Below are positions 19,285 to 28,745 of a stretch of DNA of 64,000 nt, piece after piece. A program made the position numbers and the translations under genes. The stretch's first letter is position 1. Every line of letters begins with the position of its first letter. The notes below the pieces were generated by a model. The model was given only the letters and a program-made list of their open reading frames with translations. It did not search any database and was not told where the DNA came from. Location: contig NZ_QRGO01000001.1 of the NCBI RefSeq assembly GCF_003367195.1, positions 2,218,501 through 2,282,500 of the forward strand. Reading direction: 5' to 3'. Source of the stretch: Undibacter mobilis (GTDB lineage Bacteria; Pseudomonadota; Alphaproteobacteria; Rhizobiales; Xanthobacteraceae).

Positions 19285-20439
19285 ATGATTTCGCGCGCGC
19301 AACGCACCCCAATCGGCGAGTGGTGGTGGACGGTCGATCGCCTGACGCTGGCCGCTATCGGCGCTCTGATGCTGGCGGGCGTTGTGCTGTCTTTGGCGGC
19401 GTCACCGCCGGTGGCCGGCCGCCTCGGCCTTGAGCCGTTCTATTTCGTCAACCGCCACATCATGTTCCTGTTTCCGACGCTGGCGATCCTGATCGGCGTG
19501 TCGTTCCTGACGCCGCGCCAGATCCGCCGGCTGTCGCTGGTCGTTTTCGCCATCAGCCTTGTGATGGTTGCGGCGACCCCGTTCTTCGGTCAGGAGATCA
19601 AGGGCGCCAGGCGGTGGCTGGTCCTTGCCGGTGTGAATATCCAGCCGTCCGAGTTCCTCAAACCCGCATTCGTCATCCTGATCGCCTGGTTGTTCGGCGA
19701 ATCCGCCAAGCGCCCGGAAATGCCGGCCAACACCATCGCGCTCGGTCTGTTGCTGATGGTCGTCGCGCTGCTCGTCATCCAGCCGGACTTCGGCCAGACC
19801 ATGCTGATCGTGCTGGTGTGGAGCGCGCTGTTTTTCATGGCCGGCATGCGCATCGTCTGGATGTTCGGCATTGCCGGCGCCGCTGGCTTCGGCCTGCTGA
19901 TCGCCTATTACACGGTGCCGCACGTCACCTCGCGTATTCAGCGCTTCATGAATCCGGCGGCCGGCGACACCTTCAACATCGACGTCGCCACCGAAAGCTT
20001 CATGCGCGGCGGCTGGTTCGGTCGCGGCCCGGGCGAGGGCACCGTGAAGCGCATGCTGCCGGAGAGCCACACCGACTTCGTGTTCTCGGTGGCGGCGGAA
20101 GAATTCGGCGTGGCGCTGTGCCTGGCGCTGGTGATGCTGTTCAGCTTCATCGTTATCCGCGCGTTGATCCGCGCCATGCGCAATGAAGATCCGTTCTGCC
20201 GCTTCGCCGCCGCCGGTCTCACCATGTTGTTCGCCACGCAGTCGGCGATCAACATGGCGGTGAACCTGCATCTCATCCCCGCCAAAGGCATGACGCTGCC
20301 CTTCATTTCCTATGGCGGTTCGTCGATGCTGTCGCTGGCCTATGGCATGGGCATGCTGTTGGCGCTCACGCGCGAACAGCCGAGCGGCGCGATGCTGTCT
20401 TCGCCCGACGCCCTGTTGCCGGCCGGGAGCCGCATCTGA
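19285..20439 (+). CDS. ftsW: Septal peptidoglycan glycosyltransferase FtsW (SEDS family)
   Basis: Polytopic membrane protein (384 aa, about ten hydrophobic segments) that polymerises lipid II at the septum with FtsI. SEDS features include QEIKGARRWLVLAGVNIQPSEFLKP, the conserved Asp/Gln in VIQPDFGQTM, and the C-terminal LIPAKGMTLPFISYGGSSML. The stop TGA overlaps the murG ATG (TGATG). It is preceded by a 130-nt gap after the DUF892 gene. Confidence 0.97.
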   Translation: MISRAQRTPIGEWWWTVDRLTLAAIGALMLAGVVLSLAASPPVAGRLGLEPFYFVNRHIMFLFPTLAILIGVSFLTPRQIRRLSLVVFAISLVMVAATPFFGQEIKGARRWLVLAGVNIQPSEFLKPAFVILIAWLFGESAKRPEMPANTIALGLLLMVVALLVIQPDFGQTMLIVLVWSALFFMAGMRIVWMFGIAGAAGFGLLIAYYTVPHVTSRIQRFMNPAAGDTFNIDVATESFMRGGWFGRGPGEGTVKRMLPESHTDFVFSVAAEEFGVALCLALVMLFSFIVIRALIRAMRNEDPFCRFAAAGLTMLFATQSAINMAVNLHLIPAKGMTLPFISYGGSSMLSLAYGMGMLLALTREQPSGAMLSSPDALLPAGSRI

Positions 20440-21542
20440 TGCCGGGCGCATCGCCGCTCGTGCTGCTGGCGGCCGGCGGCACCGGCGGCCATCTGTTCCC
20501 GGCGGAATCGCTGGCGGTGGTGCTGAACAAGCGCGGCGCCACCGTCGATCTGGCGACCGATGTGCGCGCGGCGCATTTCGAGTTTCCCGCCCGCGAGGTT
20601 CATCTCATTCCGAGCGCGACCGTGCGCGGACGCGACCCCATCTCGCTGGCGCGCACCGCGCTGATGCTGGGGCGGGGCACGCTGAAAGCCTGGAGCGTCA
20701 TCGGCCGCATCAGGCCGGCGGTCGTTGTCGGCTTCGGCGGCTATCCGACTGTGCCGCCGCTCATCGCCGCGTCGTGGCGTAACGTGCCGACGGTGCTGCA
20801 CGAGCAGAACGGTGTCATGGGCCGCGCCAACCGGCTGCTCGCCGCGCGCGTCACCGCGATCGCCACCGGCTTTCGGGTGCTCGACAAGGTCGACGACAGT
20901 GTTCGCGCCAAGCTGACCTTCACCGGCAATCCGGTGCGGCCGCTGGTGATCGAGGCGTCGAAGGTGCCTTACCATCCTCTCAACGCCGACGGCACATTGC
21001 GGTTGCTGGTGTTCGGCGGCAGTCAGGGCGCCCGCGTGATGTCGGAGATCGTGCCGGCTGCTGTCGAGAAGCTCGACGCCGCCTTGCGGGCGCGGCTGCA
21101 CATTGTGCAGCAGGCACGGCCGGAGGATATCGACTCCGTCTCGGCGCACTATGACAAGCTCGGCGTGGCGCACACCTGCGCGCCGTTTTTCTCCGACTTG
21201 CCGGTGCGGATGGCGGCGGCTCATCTGGTGATATCGCGGTCGGGCGCATCGACCGTCGCGGAGCTCTCCGCCATCGGTCGGCCCGGCATCCTGGTGCCGC
21301 TGCCGCATGCGCTCGATCAGGACCAACTCGCCAATGCCGGCGTGCTGCAGGACGCGGGCGGGGCGATCCGCATCGTGCAGGCTGAGTTCACGCCGGAGCG
21401 TCTGGCGCGGGAGATTGCAGGTCTCGCGGCCGATTCATCCCGGCTGAGCGTCATGGCGCAGGCCGCCAAGGCCGCGGGAACCGTGGATGCGGCCGAGCGC
21501 CTGGCCGATCTGGTTCTCAAGATCGCCGGTGGCTCTGTTTAA
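20439..21542 (+). CDS. murG: UDP-GlcNAc:lipid I N-acetylglucosaminyltransferase
   Basis: Peripheral membrane GT-B enzyme converting lipid I to lipid II. The 367-aa protein shows the first glycine loop LAAGGTGGHLFPA, GFGGYPTVPPL, HEQNGVMGRANR, the third loop VFGGSQGARVM, and the donor-binding RSGASTVAEL ... PHALDQDQLANA. It overlaps the ftsW stop by one base. A 138-nt gap before murC carries a TTAACC half-site (from 21559). Confidence 0.97.
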   Translation: MPGASPLVLLAAGGTGGHLFPAESLAVVLNKRGATVDLATDVRAAHFEFPAREVHLIPSATVRGRDPISLARTALMLGRGTLKAWSVIGRIRPAVVVGFGGYPTVPPLIAASWRNVPTVLHEQNGVMGRANRLLAARVTAIATGFRVLDKVDDSVRAKLTFTGNPVRPLVIEASKVPYHPLNADGTLRLLVFGGSQGARVMSEIVPAAVEKLDAALRARLHIVQQARPEDIDSVSAHYDKLGVAHTCAPFFSDLPVRMAAAHLVISRSGASTVAELSAIGRPGILVPLPHALDQDQLANAGVLQDAGGAIRIVQAEFTPERLAREIAGLAADSSRLSVMAQAAKAAGTVDAAERLADLVLKIAGGSV

Positions 21543-21680
21543 AGCGTTGGGTCGCGCTTAACCGTCAACCGGGCGGACCGCAGCGCCGATCTTTCCTTTT
21601 GCACCGGCTTGCCATAAACGGGCGCATTCTGACTTGAGACTGTCCGCCCGCGCGGACGCCGCATGCAGGGATGGTTTTCC

Positions 21681-23090
21681 ATGAAATTGCCGACCGAACT
21701 CGGACCGGTACACTTCGTCGGCATCGGCGGAATTGGCATGAGCGGCATCGCCGAGGTGCTGGTCAATCTCGGCTACACCGTGCGCGGCTCGGACGCCTCC
21801 GACAGCGCCAACGTCAAGCGGCTGCGCGAGAAGGGCGTCACCGTCGAGATCGGCCACAGAGCCGAGAACCTCGGCAATGCCGACGTCGTCGTTGTTTCTT
21901 CCGCCATCAAGCCGGACAATCCGGAACTGATTGCGGCGCGCGCCAAGCGTTTGCCGGTGGTGCGCCGCGCCGAGATGCTTGCCGAACTGATGCGGCTGAA
22001 ATCCTGCGTCGCCATTGCCGGCACGCACGGCAAGACGACGACGACCTCGATGGTCGCGACCTTGCTCGATTCGGGCGGGTTCGATCCGACGGTGATCAAC
22101 GGCGGCATCATCAATGCCTACGGCACCAATGCGCGCCTCGGCGAGGGCGACTGGATGGTGGTCGAGGCCGACGAATCCGACGGCACCTTCCTCAAGCTGC
22201 CGGCCGACATCGCCATCGTCACCAATGTCGATGCCGAGCACCTCGATCACTTCAAGACCTTCGCCGCCGTGCAGGAGGCCTTCATCCACTTCGTGGAGAA
22301 CGTGCCGTTTTACGGTTTCGCCGTGATGTGCACCGATCATCCGATCGTGCAGCGTCTTGTCGGCCGCATCGCCGACCGGCGCATCGTCACCTATGGCGAG
22401 AACGCGCAGGCCGATGTGCGCCTCGTCGATCTCGTCAATAAGGACGGCAAGCAGTATTTCACCGTCGTGTTCCGCGATCGCAACGGCGCCGAGAGGCATC
22501 GCATCGCCGATATCGTGCTGCCGATGCCGGGCCGCCACAACGCGCTGAACGCCACATCGGCGATCGCGGTGGCGCACGAGCTCGGTATTGCCGATGACAA
22601 GATCCGCGCCGCGCTGGCCAAGTTCGGCGGCGTCAAGCGCCGCTTCACCAAGGTCGGCGAATGGAACGGCGCCACCATCATCGATGACTACGGCCATCAT
22701 CCGGTCGAGATCGCGGCGGTGCTGAAGGCAGCGCGCGAGTCGACGAAGAACCAGGTCATCGCCGTGGTGCAGCCGCATCGCTATACGCGCCTGAAGACCT
22801 TGTTCGAGCCGTTCTCGACCTGCTTCAACGATGCCGATGCCGTCATCGTCGCCAATGTCTATGCCGCCGGCGAGACGCCGATCGAAGGCGCCGACCGCGA
22901 TCATCTGGTGCAGGCCATGCGCGCGCGCGGCCATCGCCAGGTCATGCCGCTCGACGGCCCCGAACAGCTCGCCGGTATCGTCCGGCAGTTGGCCAAGCCG
23001 GGCGATTATGTCGTCTGCCTCGGCGCCGGCTCGATCTCGCAATGGGCCTATGCGCTGCCGGGCGAGTTGAAAGCGCTGGACGCCCAGTAA
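21681..23090 (+). CDS. murC: UDP-MurNAc:L-alanine ligase
   Basis: First Mur ligase, adding L-Ala to UDP-MurNAc. The 469-aa protein begins [27 protein letters not shown], matching rhizobial MurC starts; a further ATG six codons upstream is less likely. The ATP loop [36 protein letters not shown] and [10 protein letters not shown] are all present. murB follows after 4 nt. Confidence 0.97.
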   Translation: MKLPTELGPVHFVGIGGIGMSGIAEVLVNLGYTVRGSDASDSANVKRLREKGVTVEIGHRAENLGNADVVVVSSAIKPDNPELIAARAKRLPVVRRAEMLAELMRLKSCVAIAGTHGKTTTTSMVATLLDSGGFDPTVINGGIINAYGTNARLGEGDWMVVEADESDGTFLKLPADIAIVTNVDAEHLDHFKTFAAVQEAFIHFVENVPFYGFAVMCTDHPIVQRLVGRIADRRIVTYGENAQADVRLVDLVNKDGKQYFTVVFRDRNGAERHRIADIVLPMPGRHNALNATSAIAVAHELGIADDKIRAALAKFGGVKRRFTKVGEWNGATIIDDYGHHPVEIAAVLKAARESTKNQVIAVVQPHRYTRLKTLFEPFSTCFNDADAVIVANVYAAGETPIEGADRDHLVQAMRARGHRQVMPLDGPEQLAGIVRQLAKPGDYVVCLGAGSISQWAYALPGELKALDAQ

Positions 23091-23094
23091 AACG

Positions 23095-24018
23095 ATGGCT
23101 GGATTTCCCGACATCGTTCCCGATCTCAAGGCCCGCATGCCGGAGCTGCGCGGCCGCGTGACGGCGAACCAGTCGATCGGCGAGTTCACCTGGTTCCGCG
23201 TCGGCGGTCCGGCGCAGGTCTATTTCGCGCCGGAGAGCGAGGCGGATCTCGCTTACTTCCTGCGCGCCTTGCCGGGCGAAATTCCCGTCACCGTCATCGG
23301 CGTCGGCTCCAATCTCATCGTGCGCGATGGCGGCGTTGCCGGCGTCGTGATCCGACTCGGCCGCGGCTTCAACGCCATCGAGTGCCAGGACGACACGGTG
23401 CGTGCCGGCACGGCGGCGCTCGACAAGCGCGTCGCCGAAGCCGCCGCCGCCGCCGGCATTGGCGGGCTCGAGTTCTATTTCGGCATTCCCGGCACCATCG
23501 GCGGCGCGCTGCGCATGAATGCCGGCGCCAATGGCGGCGAGACCAAGGACGTGTTGGTGTCGGCGACCGGCGTCACGCGCGCGGGCGACGTCGTCACGCT
23601 CGACAATGCCGGCATGAAATTCCGCTATCGCGGCAACGGCGCCGATCCCTCGATCGTCTTTACGTCGGCGCTGTATCGCGGCCGCATCACGCCCGAAGAC
23701 GCGATCCGCGCCCGCATGGCCGAGGTGCAGCAGCATCGCGAGACGGCGCAGCCGATCCGCGAGAAGACCGGCGGCTCGACCTTCAAGAATCCGGAAGGCC
23801 ATAGCGCCTGGAAGCTGATCGACGCCGCCGGCCTGCGCGGCTTTGCCGTTGGCGATGCGCAGGTCTCGGAGATGCACTGCAACTTTCTCATCAATCGCGG
23901 CAAGGCCACCGCGGCCGACATCGAAACGCTGGGCGAAACCGTGCGGGCGCGCGTCAAGGCGCATTCCGGCATCGAGCTGCAGTGGGAGATCAAGCGGATC
24001 GGCGTGCCGGCGTCCTGA
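23095..24018 (+). CDS. murB: UDP-N-acetylenolpyruvoylglucosamine reductase
   Basis: FAD enzyme reducing UDP-GlcNAc-enolpyruvate to UDP-MurNAc with NADPH. The 307-aa protein has [14 protein letters not shown], the FAD-binding [32 protein letters not shown], the proton-donor Ser in [10 protein letters not shown], and the C-terminal [10 protein letters not shown] with the catalytic Glu downstream. It is of the type I family. In related genomes ddlB usually follows; here the next gene is ftsQ. Confidence 0.97.
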   Translation: MAGFPDIVPDLKARMPELRGRVTANQSIGEFTWFRVGGPAQVYFAPESEADLAYFLRALPGEIPVTVIGVGSNLIVRDGGVAGVVIRLGRGFNAIECQDDTVRAGTAALDKRVAEAAAAAGIGGLEFYFGIPGTIGGALRMNAGANGGETKDVLVSATGVTRAGDVVTLDNAGMKFRYRGNGADPSIVFTSALYRGRITPEDAIRARMAEVQQHRETAQPIREKTGGSTFKNPEGHSAWKLIDAAGLRGFAVGDAQVSEMHCNFLINRGKATAADIETLGETVRARVKAHSGIELQWEIKRIGVPAS

Positions 24019-24288
24019 CGCGCTGGCGTTCGCGAGGGCGGCCGGGGATGGGCGGTAATACCTGGCCATCGCAAATGCGAAATTCGGAACTTTCCGTGAC
24101 TCAAAAGCCACGGCGTTCATAAGTTACCGAAGTCTCAGCCCGATCCGTCAAACTTTACTAATCGTTTACCAAATGGCCGGAAGACTACGTTGGAGCGGTG
24201 CCGTGTGCGCCGTGCCGGGTCCGGTCGCGCCTTCCATGCGTCCGGCCCGCCGCCCCTTGAGGGCCCAACGTTTGAAGAACCGGTTGCG
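24019..24288. promoter_or_regulatory. murB-ftsQ gap: ddl absent, probable ftsQA promoter
   Basis: About 270 nt replace the ddl gene normally found here. The first half carries a GANTC site (GACTC, 24098-24102). An AT-richer segment then carries TTAC-N7-TTAC (24155-24169). No ATP-grasp fragment of a Ddl ligase is readable in any frame. An ORF starting at 24173 in another frame has no family features. Confidence 0.5.
24155..24169 (+). promoter_or_regulatory. Degenerate CtrA-like box upstream of ftsQ
   Basis: TTAC-TAATCGT-TTAC keeps the 7-nt spacing of the CtrA consensus with A-to-C changes in both half-sites. It lies 120-134 nt before the chosen ftsQ ATG, in the only AT-rich patch of the gap. 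Confidence 0.3.
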
Positions 24289-25212
24289 ATGGATCGTCGG
24301 GGACACCTCGCTCAATCGCTGGACAGCAGCATCGGCCGTTCACCCGGCCGCTGGCGGCGCTCGTTGCGCCGCTGGTTCAATGCGCTTGTCGACATCGACG
24401 TACCGCGCGGCGCCGGCTCGGCCGCGGTCGCGGCGCTGCTGCTCGGCAGCGTCTGCTATGGCGTGGTCAAGGGCGACCACGGCCCGACCATTGCCGAGAA
24501 CGTGCAGGATCTGTGCGACGCTGCCGCCACTGCGGCCGGCTTCGGCATTGCCGAAGTGGCGCTCACCGGCGAGCGCGAACTGGCCCGCGATGAAATCCTG
24601 AAAACCGCCGGCATCACCGGCCGCACCTCGCTGCTGTTCCTCGACGCCGCGCAGGCCCGCGTGCGGCTGCTGACCAATCCGTGGATCGCCGAAGCCACCG
24701 TGCTCAAGCTCTATCCGGGTCGGCTGCGCATCGAGATCAAGGAACGCGCGCCCTTCGCGCTGTGGCAGAAGGATGCGCGCACCTCGCTCATCGCCACCGA
24801 TGGCACCGTGCTCGAGCCGTCGGTGCCGGAACGTTTCGCCAAGCTGCCGCTGGTTGTCGGCAGCGGCGCCGCGCAGGCGGCGCCCGGCTTCCTCGAGATG
24901 GTCTCGCATTATCCGGGCGTCTCGAAACAAGTCGTGGCTTCGGTGCTGGTCGCGGAGCGGCGCTGGAATCTGCATCTGACCAACGGCGTGGACATCCTGC
25001 TGCCGGAAGCCGATGCCGAGCGCGCGCTGCGCACGCTGACCGATCTCGATCGCGACAAGAACCTGCTTGCCCGCGACATCGTCCTGGTCGATCTGCGGCT
25101 GGCGGATCGGGTCACCGTCCGTCTGTCGGATACCGCCGCGGCGGCGCGCGACGAAGCGGTCAAGGCCGCCGAAAAGGCGCGTAAGGCCAAGCGCAAGGGG
25201 ACCGAGGCATGA
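24289..25212 (+). CDS. ftsQ: Cell division protein FtsQ
   Basis: Bitopic divisome protein bridging FtsL/FtsB and early division proteins. The 307-aa form has a basic cytoplasmic tail, one membrane helix (GAGSAAVAALLLGSVCYGVV), and a periplasmic POTRA domain (FGIAEVALTGERELARDEILKTAGI) followed by the FtsQ fold (NPWIAEATVLKLYPGRLRIEIKERAPFALWQ). The ATG at 24289 (MDRRGHL) fits related proteins. A TTG at 24190 would add 33 Gly/Pro-rich residues. It overlaps ftsA by 4 nt (ATGA). Confidence 0.94.
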   Translation: MDRRGHLAQSLDSSIGRSPGRWRRSLRRWFNALVDIDVPRGAGSAAVAALLLGSVCYGVVKGDHGPTIAENVQDLCDAAATAAGFGIAEVALTGERELARDEILKTAGITGRTSLLFLDAAQARVRLLTNPWIAEATVLKLYPGRLRIEIKERAPFALWQKDARTSLIATDGTVLEPSVPERFAKLPLVVGSGAAQAAPGFLEMVSHYPGVSKQVVASVLVAERRWNLHLTNGVDILLPEADAERALRTLTDLDRDKNLLARDIVLVDLRLADRVTVRLSDTAAAARDEAVKAAEKARKAKRKGTEA

Positions 25213-26531
25213 CCGTCCTGCGCTTCGGCCTCACGCCCAAGATGAAACCGGTGTCGCCGCGCCGCAGCGCGGTGGTGGCCGGCCTCGATCTCGGCACCAG
25301 CAAAGTGGTCTGCATGATCGCCCGCCTGGAGCCGCAGGCGCCGCAGGACGTGCTGCGCCGCCGCAGCCATGGCGTTCGTATTCTGGGTTTCTCCCACACC
25401 GCCGCCGGCGGCATGAAGGCCGGGCAGGTGGTCGATCTGATCGAAGCCGAGGAGGCCGTGCGCCAGGCCATCGACACCGCCGAAAGCATGGCCGGCGTGC
25501 AGCTTGAATCCGTCGTGGTGTCGCTCTCCGGCGGCCGCCTCGGCTCGGAACGCTTCATCGCCGACGTCGAACTCAATGGCAGCGCCGTCGCCGATGGCGA
25601 CATCGCCCGCGTTCTCGCCGCCGCCAGCCGCCATTCGGTGCGCGACGGCCGCGCTATCCTGCATTCGCTGCCGATCGGTTACGCGCTGGACGCCGCCAAG
25701 GGCATCCGCGAGCCGCGCGGCATGCTCGGCCACCGTTTCGGCGTCGACATGCACATGGTGACGTCCGACGTCGCCCCGGTGCGCAATCTGATGCTGACGG
25801 TCGAGCGCAGCCATCTCGAGGTCGAGGCCATGGTCGCCTCGCCTTATGTGGCCGGCCTGGCCTGCCTGGCGGACGATGAAGCCGATCTGGGGGCTGCCTG
25901 TATCGACCTCGGTTCGGGCACGACCTCGATCGCCTTTTTCTCCGGCGGCCGCTTCGTTCATGCCGATGGCTTCGCGCTCGGCGCCCATCACGTCACGATG
26001 GACATTGCCCGCGGATTGAACACGCGAATCGCAAGCGCCGAGCGAATCAAGGCGATCTATGGCAGTGTTTTAAGCGGTGGTTCGGACGAGCGCGACATGA
26101 TCACGGTGCCGACGGTGGGCGACGACGAACGGGAGCCCCCGCAGTTCGTGTCGCGGGCGTCTCTCGTGCGCATCATCAAGCCGCGGATCGAGGAGATCCT
26201 CGAACTGGCGCGCGATCGGCTGGCGACATCGCCTTTTGCCGCCGAGACGCGGGCCCGTGTCGTTCTCACCGGTGGCGGCGCGCAATTGCCGGGGCTGGCC
26301 GATCTCGCCTCGCGCATTCTGCGCCGGCCGGTTCGGATCGGCCGTCCGCTGGGTCTTGCAGGGCTTCCCGAAGCGGCCAAGGGGCCGGCCTTCGCGGTGG
26401 CCGCCGGTCTGCTGGTCTATCCGCAGGCCGCGCACCTTGAACACTTCGAACCGCGGCGAACGCGGCAGTTGATGACGGGTACAGGCGGCTACATCTCACG
26501 GGTCGGGCAATGGTTGCGCGAGAGTTTCTGA
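25209..26531 (+). CDS. ftsA: Cell division protein FtsA
   Basis: Actin-like ATPase tethering FtsZ to the membrane. The 440-aa protein has phosphate-1 GLDLGTSKVVCMIA, the 1C-domain region EEAVRQAIDTAESMAGV, phosphate-2 AACIDLGSGTTSIAFF, the adenosine motif VLTGGGAQLPGLADLA, and a C-terminal amphipathic membrane-targeting helix (SRVGQWLRESF). The start overlaps the ftsQ stop. ftsZ follows after 72 nt. Confidence 0.97.
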   Translation: MTVLRFGLTPKMKPVSPRRSAVVAGLDLGTSKVVCMIARLEPQAPQDVLRRRSHGVRILGFSHTAAGGMKAGQVVDLIEAEEAVRQAIDTAESMAGVQLESVVVSLSGGRLGSERFIADVELNGSAVADGDIARVLAAASRHSVRDGRAILHSLPIGYALDAAKGIREPRGMLGHRFGVDMHMVTSDVAPVRNLMLTVERSHLEVEAMVASPYVAGLACLADDEADLGAACIDLGSGTTSIAFFSGGRFVHADGFALGAHHVTMDIARGLNTRIASAERIKAIYGSVLSGGSDERDMITVPTVGDDEREPPQFVSRASLVRIIKPRIEEILELARDRLATSPFAAETRARVVLTGGGAQLPGLADLASRILRRPVRIGRPLGLAGLPEAAKGPAFAVAAGLLVYPQAAHLEHFEPRRTRQLMTGTGGYISRVGQWLRESF

Positions 26532-26603
26532 CCCAACGGTAACGACAAGACGAAATTCGGTGGCACGAAATGTGGCCGCCCGTGCAATCGAGAGGCAGAT
26601 GAC

Positions 26604-28313
26604 ATGACCATCAATCTGAAGATTCCGGACATCCACGAGATGAAGCCGCGCATCACCGTTTTCGGCGTCGGCGGCGCCGGCGGCAACGCGGTCAACAACA
26701 TGATCGCAGCCGGTCTCCAGGGCGTCGATTTCGTCGTCGCCAACACCGACGCGCAGGCGCTGACCTTGTCGAAGGCCGAGCGCATCATCCAGATGGGCAA
26801 CCAGGTGACCGAAGGGCTCGGCGCCGGCTCCCAGCCGGATGTCGGCCGCGCGGCCGCGGAAGAGACGATGGATGAGATCCGCGATCATCTCTCCGGCGCG
26901 CATATGGTGTTCGTCACCGCCGGCATGGGCGGCGGCACCGGCACCGGTGCGGCCCCGGTCGTCGCGCGGGTTGCCAAGGAGATGGGCATCCTCACCGTCG
27001 GTGTGGTCACCAAGCCGTTCCATTTCGAAGGCCAGCGCCGCATGCGCTTCGCCGAAGCCGGCATCGCCGAGCTGCACAAGGTAGTCGACACCCTTCTCAT
27101 CATCCCGAACCAGAACCTGTTCCGGGTGGCGAACGAGAAGACGACCTTTGCCGACGCCTTCGCCATGGCTGACCAGGTGCTCTATTCGGGCGTCGCCTGC
27201 ATCACCGACCTCATGGTCAAGGAAGGCCTGATCAACCTCGACTTCGCCGACGTCCGCGCTGTCATGCGCGAGATGGGCAAGGCGATGATGGGTACCGGCG
27301 AGGCGCAGGGCGAGAAGCGCGCGCTGACCGCCGCCGAGGCCGCCATCAACAACCCGCTGATCGACGATGCCTCGATGAAGGGCGCCAGGGGCCTCCTCAT
27401 CTCCATCACCGGCGGCAAGGACCTCACGCTGTACGAAGTCGACGAAGCCGCGACCCGCATTCGCGAGGAAGTCGATGTCGACGCCAACATCATCGTCGGC
27501 GCCACTTTCGATGAATCGCTGGAAGGCACCATCCGCGTGTCGGTGGTCGCCACCGGCATCGACAAGACCGGCATCATGAACCAGCCGCTGCCGGCCGAGA
27601 ACGCGCTGAAAGAACTGGCCGGCAAGATGCGCCAGGACACCAAGCGCATGGCCGACCGCGTCACCCCGGCTCCGGGCACCGCGCCGGTGCAGCGGGCCAT
27701 GCCGATGGCGCCGGCCGCCGCGCTCGACGCCGCCCACGCGGCGGTGGCTGCCGCCATCCTGCCGCAGCAGCACGCCGCTTCGATCGAAGACGTGTCGATC
27801 CGCCCGATGCCGATCAAGCCGTCGCTGTTCGAGCCGGCTCCGATGGACGCCCCGGCCGCCGAAGCGCCGATGCCGGCGGCTTTCGTTCCGCCGATGCCGG
27901 AGACCGTGAAGCGGCCGCCGCGCATGCCGCGCGTCGACGAACTGCCGATGCCGGCGCAGAACCAGATGGCGGGTCGCACCGAACTGGACGACGAGCACCC
28001 GCAGAAGCAGCGCATGTCGCTGATGCAGCGTCTGGCCTCGGTCGGCCTCGGCAAGCGGGAAGATGCGGAACCAATGCCCGCGCCGCGCGCCGCACGCCCG
28101 ATGCCGCAGTTCGAGCAGCAACCGGTTCGCCCGACGGCCCGTAATCCGGAAGGTCGCTACCCCGAATCGCGGCCGGCCGATCCGGTCTCCGAATATGCTC
28201 GCCGGCCCGCGCCGCAGGGTCTCGACCCGCACGGCCGCACCGCGCCTGTGCAAAATTCGGCGCCGGACGACCAGCTCGATATTCCGGCCTTCCTGCGCCG
28301 TCAGGCAAATTAA
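26604..28313 (+). CDS. ftsZ: Cell division GTPase FtsZ with long linker
   Basis: Tubulin-like GTPase forming the Z ring. The GTPase core (about 1-330) includes [20 protein letters not shown], the tubulin signature [14 protein letters not shown], and the T7-loop region with [11 protein letters not shown]. After it comes an unusually long, low-complexity Pro/Met/Ala-rich linker of over 200 residues with repeated PMP/PMA motifs. It ends in the conserved C-terminal peptide [10 protein letters not shown] that binds FtsA and other partners. At 569 aa it is of the long rhizobial type. A strong hairpin follows the stop. Confidence 0.98.
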   Translation: MTINLKIPDIHEMKPRITVFGVGGAGGNAVNNMIAAGLQGVDFVVANTDAQALTLSKAERIIQMGNQVTEGLGAGSQPDVGRAAAEETMDEIRDHLSGAHMVFVTAGMGGGTGTGAAPVVARVAKEMGILTVGVVTKPFHFEGQRRMRFAEAGIAELHKVVDTLLIIPNQNLFRVANEKTTFADAFAMADQVLYSGVACITDLMVKEGLINLDFADVRAVMREMGKAMMGTGEAQGEKRALTAAEAAINNPLIDDASMKGARGLLISITGGKDLTLYEVDEAATRIREEVDVDANIIVGATFDESLEGTIRVSVVATGIDKTGIMNQPLPAENALKELAGKMRQDTKRMADRVTPAPGTAPVQRAMPMAPAAALDAAHAAVAAAILPQQHAASIEDVSIRPMPIKPSLFEPAPMDAPAAEAPMPAAFVPPMPETVKRPPRMPRVDELPMPAQNQMAGRTELDDEHPQKQRMSLMQRLASVGLGKREDAEPMPAPRAARPMPQFEQQPVRPTARNPEGRYPESRPADPVSEYARRPAPQGLDPHGRTAPVQNSAPDDQLDIPAFLRRQAN

Positions 28314-28316
28314 CAA

Positions 28317-28356
28317 TTCGGCTGCCCCGCCAATGAGTTGTGGCGGGGCAGCCGAA
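28317..28356 (+). terminator. Terminator-like hairpin after ftsZ
   Basis: A perfect 15-bp stem (TTCGGCTGCCCCGCC / GGCGGGGCAGCCGAA) with a 10-nt loop lies 4 nt after the ftsZ stop and is followed by CATCTTTATT. It marks the end of the dcw transcript. Confidence 0.7.
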
Positions 28357-28745
28357 CATCTTTATTGCGCTGCAGTATTTACTTAAGTATTTGAAAATAT
28401 TGGAAATTATGTCCCGAAGCGGCATTTCGGCCGCATCCGCCTCCGGGGCCGGTAGGGTAAACTCCGCATAACGGCCGCCGCCCATTCGTAAATTGCGGCG
28501 AAAAAGAGTAACAGTCCGTAAGAAACCGTGTGTTGGACGGCCATCGGCATGCGCCTAAGTTTCGGGCGCGGAAGGGGCTTTTCCGGTCCTAGGGGGGATC
28601 GGCCACATCTGCACGGAAGTGACGAGCGTAGGCAGAATTGTGGCCTCGCGTAGGACTGAAGCGGAATTGCCAGAGGGTTGCAGCGCGAAAGTGTCGCGGT
28701 GCGAGGGTGTCGAAGGACACGGGCGGTTTCGCGGAACAGGGGTCG
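28357..28745. other. ftsZ-lpxC intergenic region
   Basis: About 390 nt. The first 50 nt are AT-rich and may hold the lpxC promoter. The rest is GC-rich with no plus-strand gene. On the minus strand 28407-28550 can encode a 47-aa peptide with a hydrophobic helix (VSYGLLLFFAAIYEWAAAVM) and a basic end, but with a poor ribosome-binding site. It is not annotated as a gene. Confidence 0.4.

Noticed and set aside
24173..24601. Alternative-frame ORF at the start of ftsQ
   Set aside because: It overlaps the conserved FtsQ membrane helix and POTRA coding sequence in another frame and has no family features.
26532..26603. CtrA box expected before ftsZ
   Set aside because: The 72-nt ftsA-ftsZ gap has no TTAA pair with 7-nt spacing.
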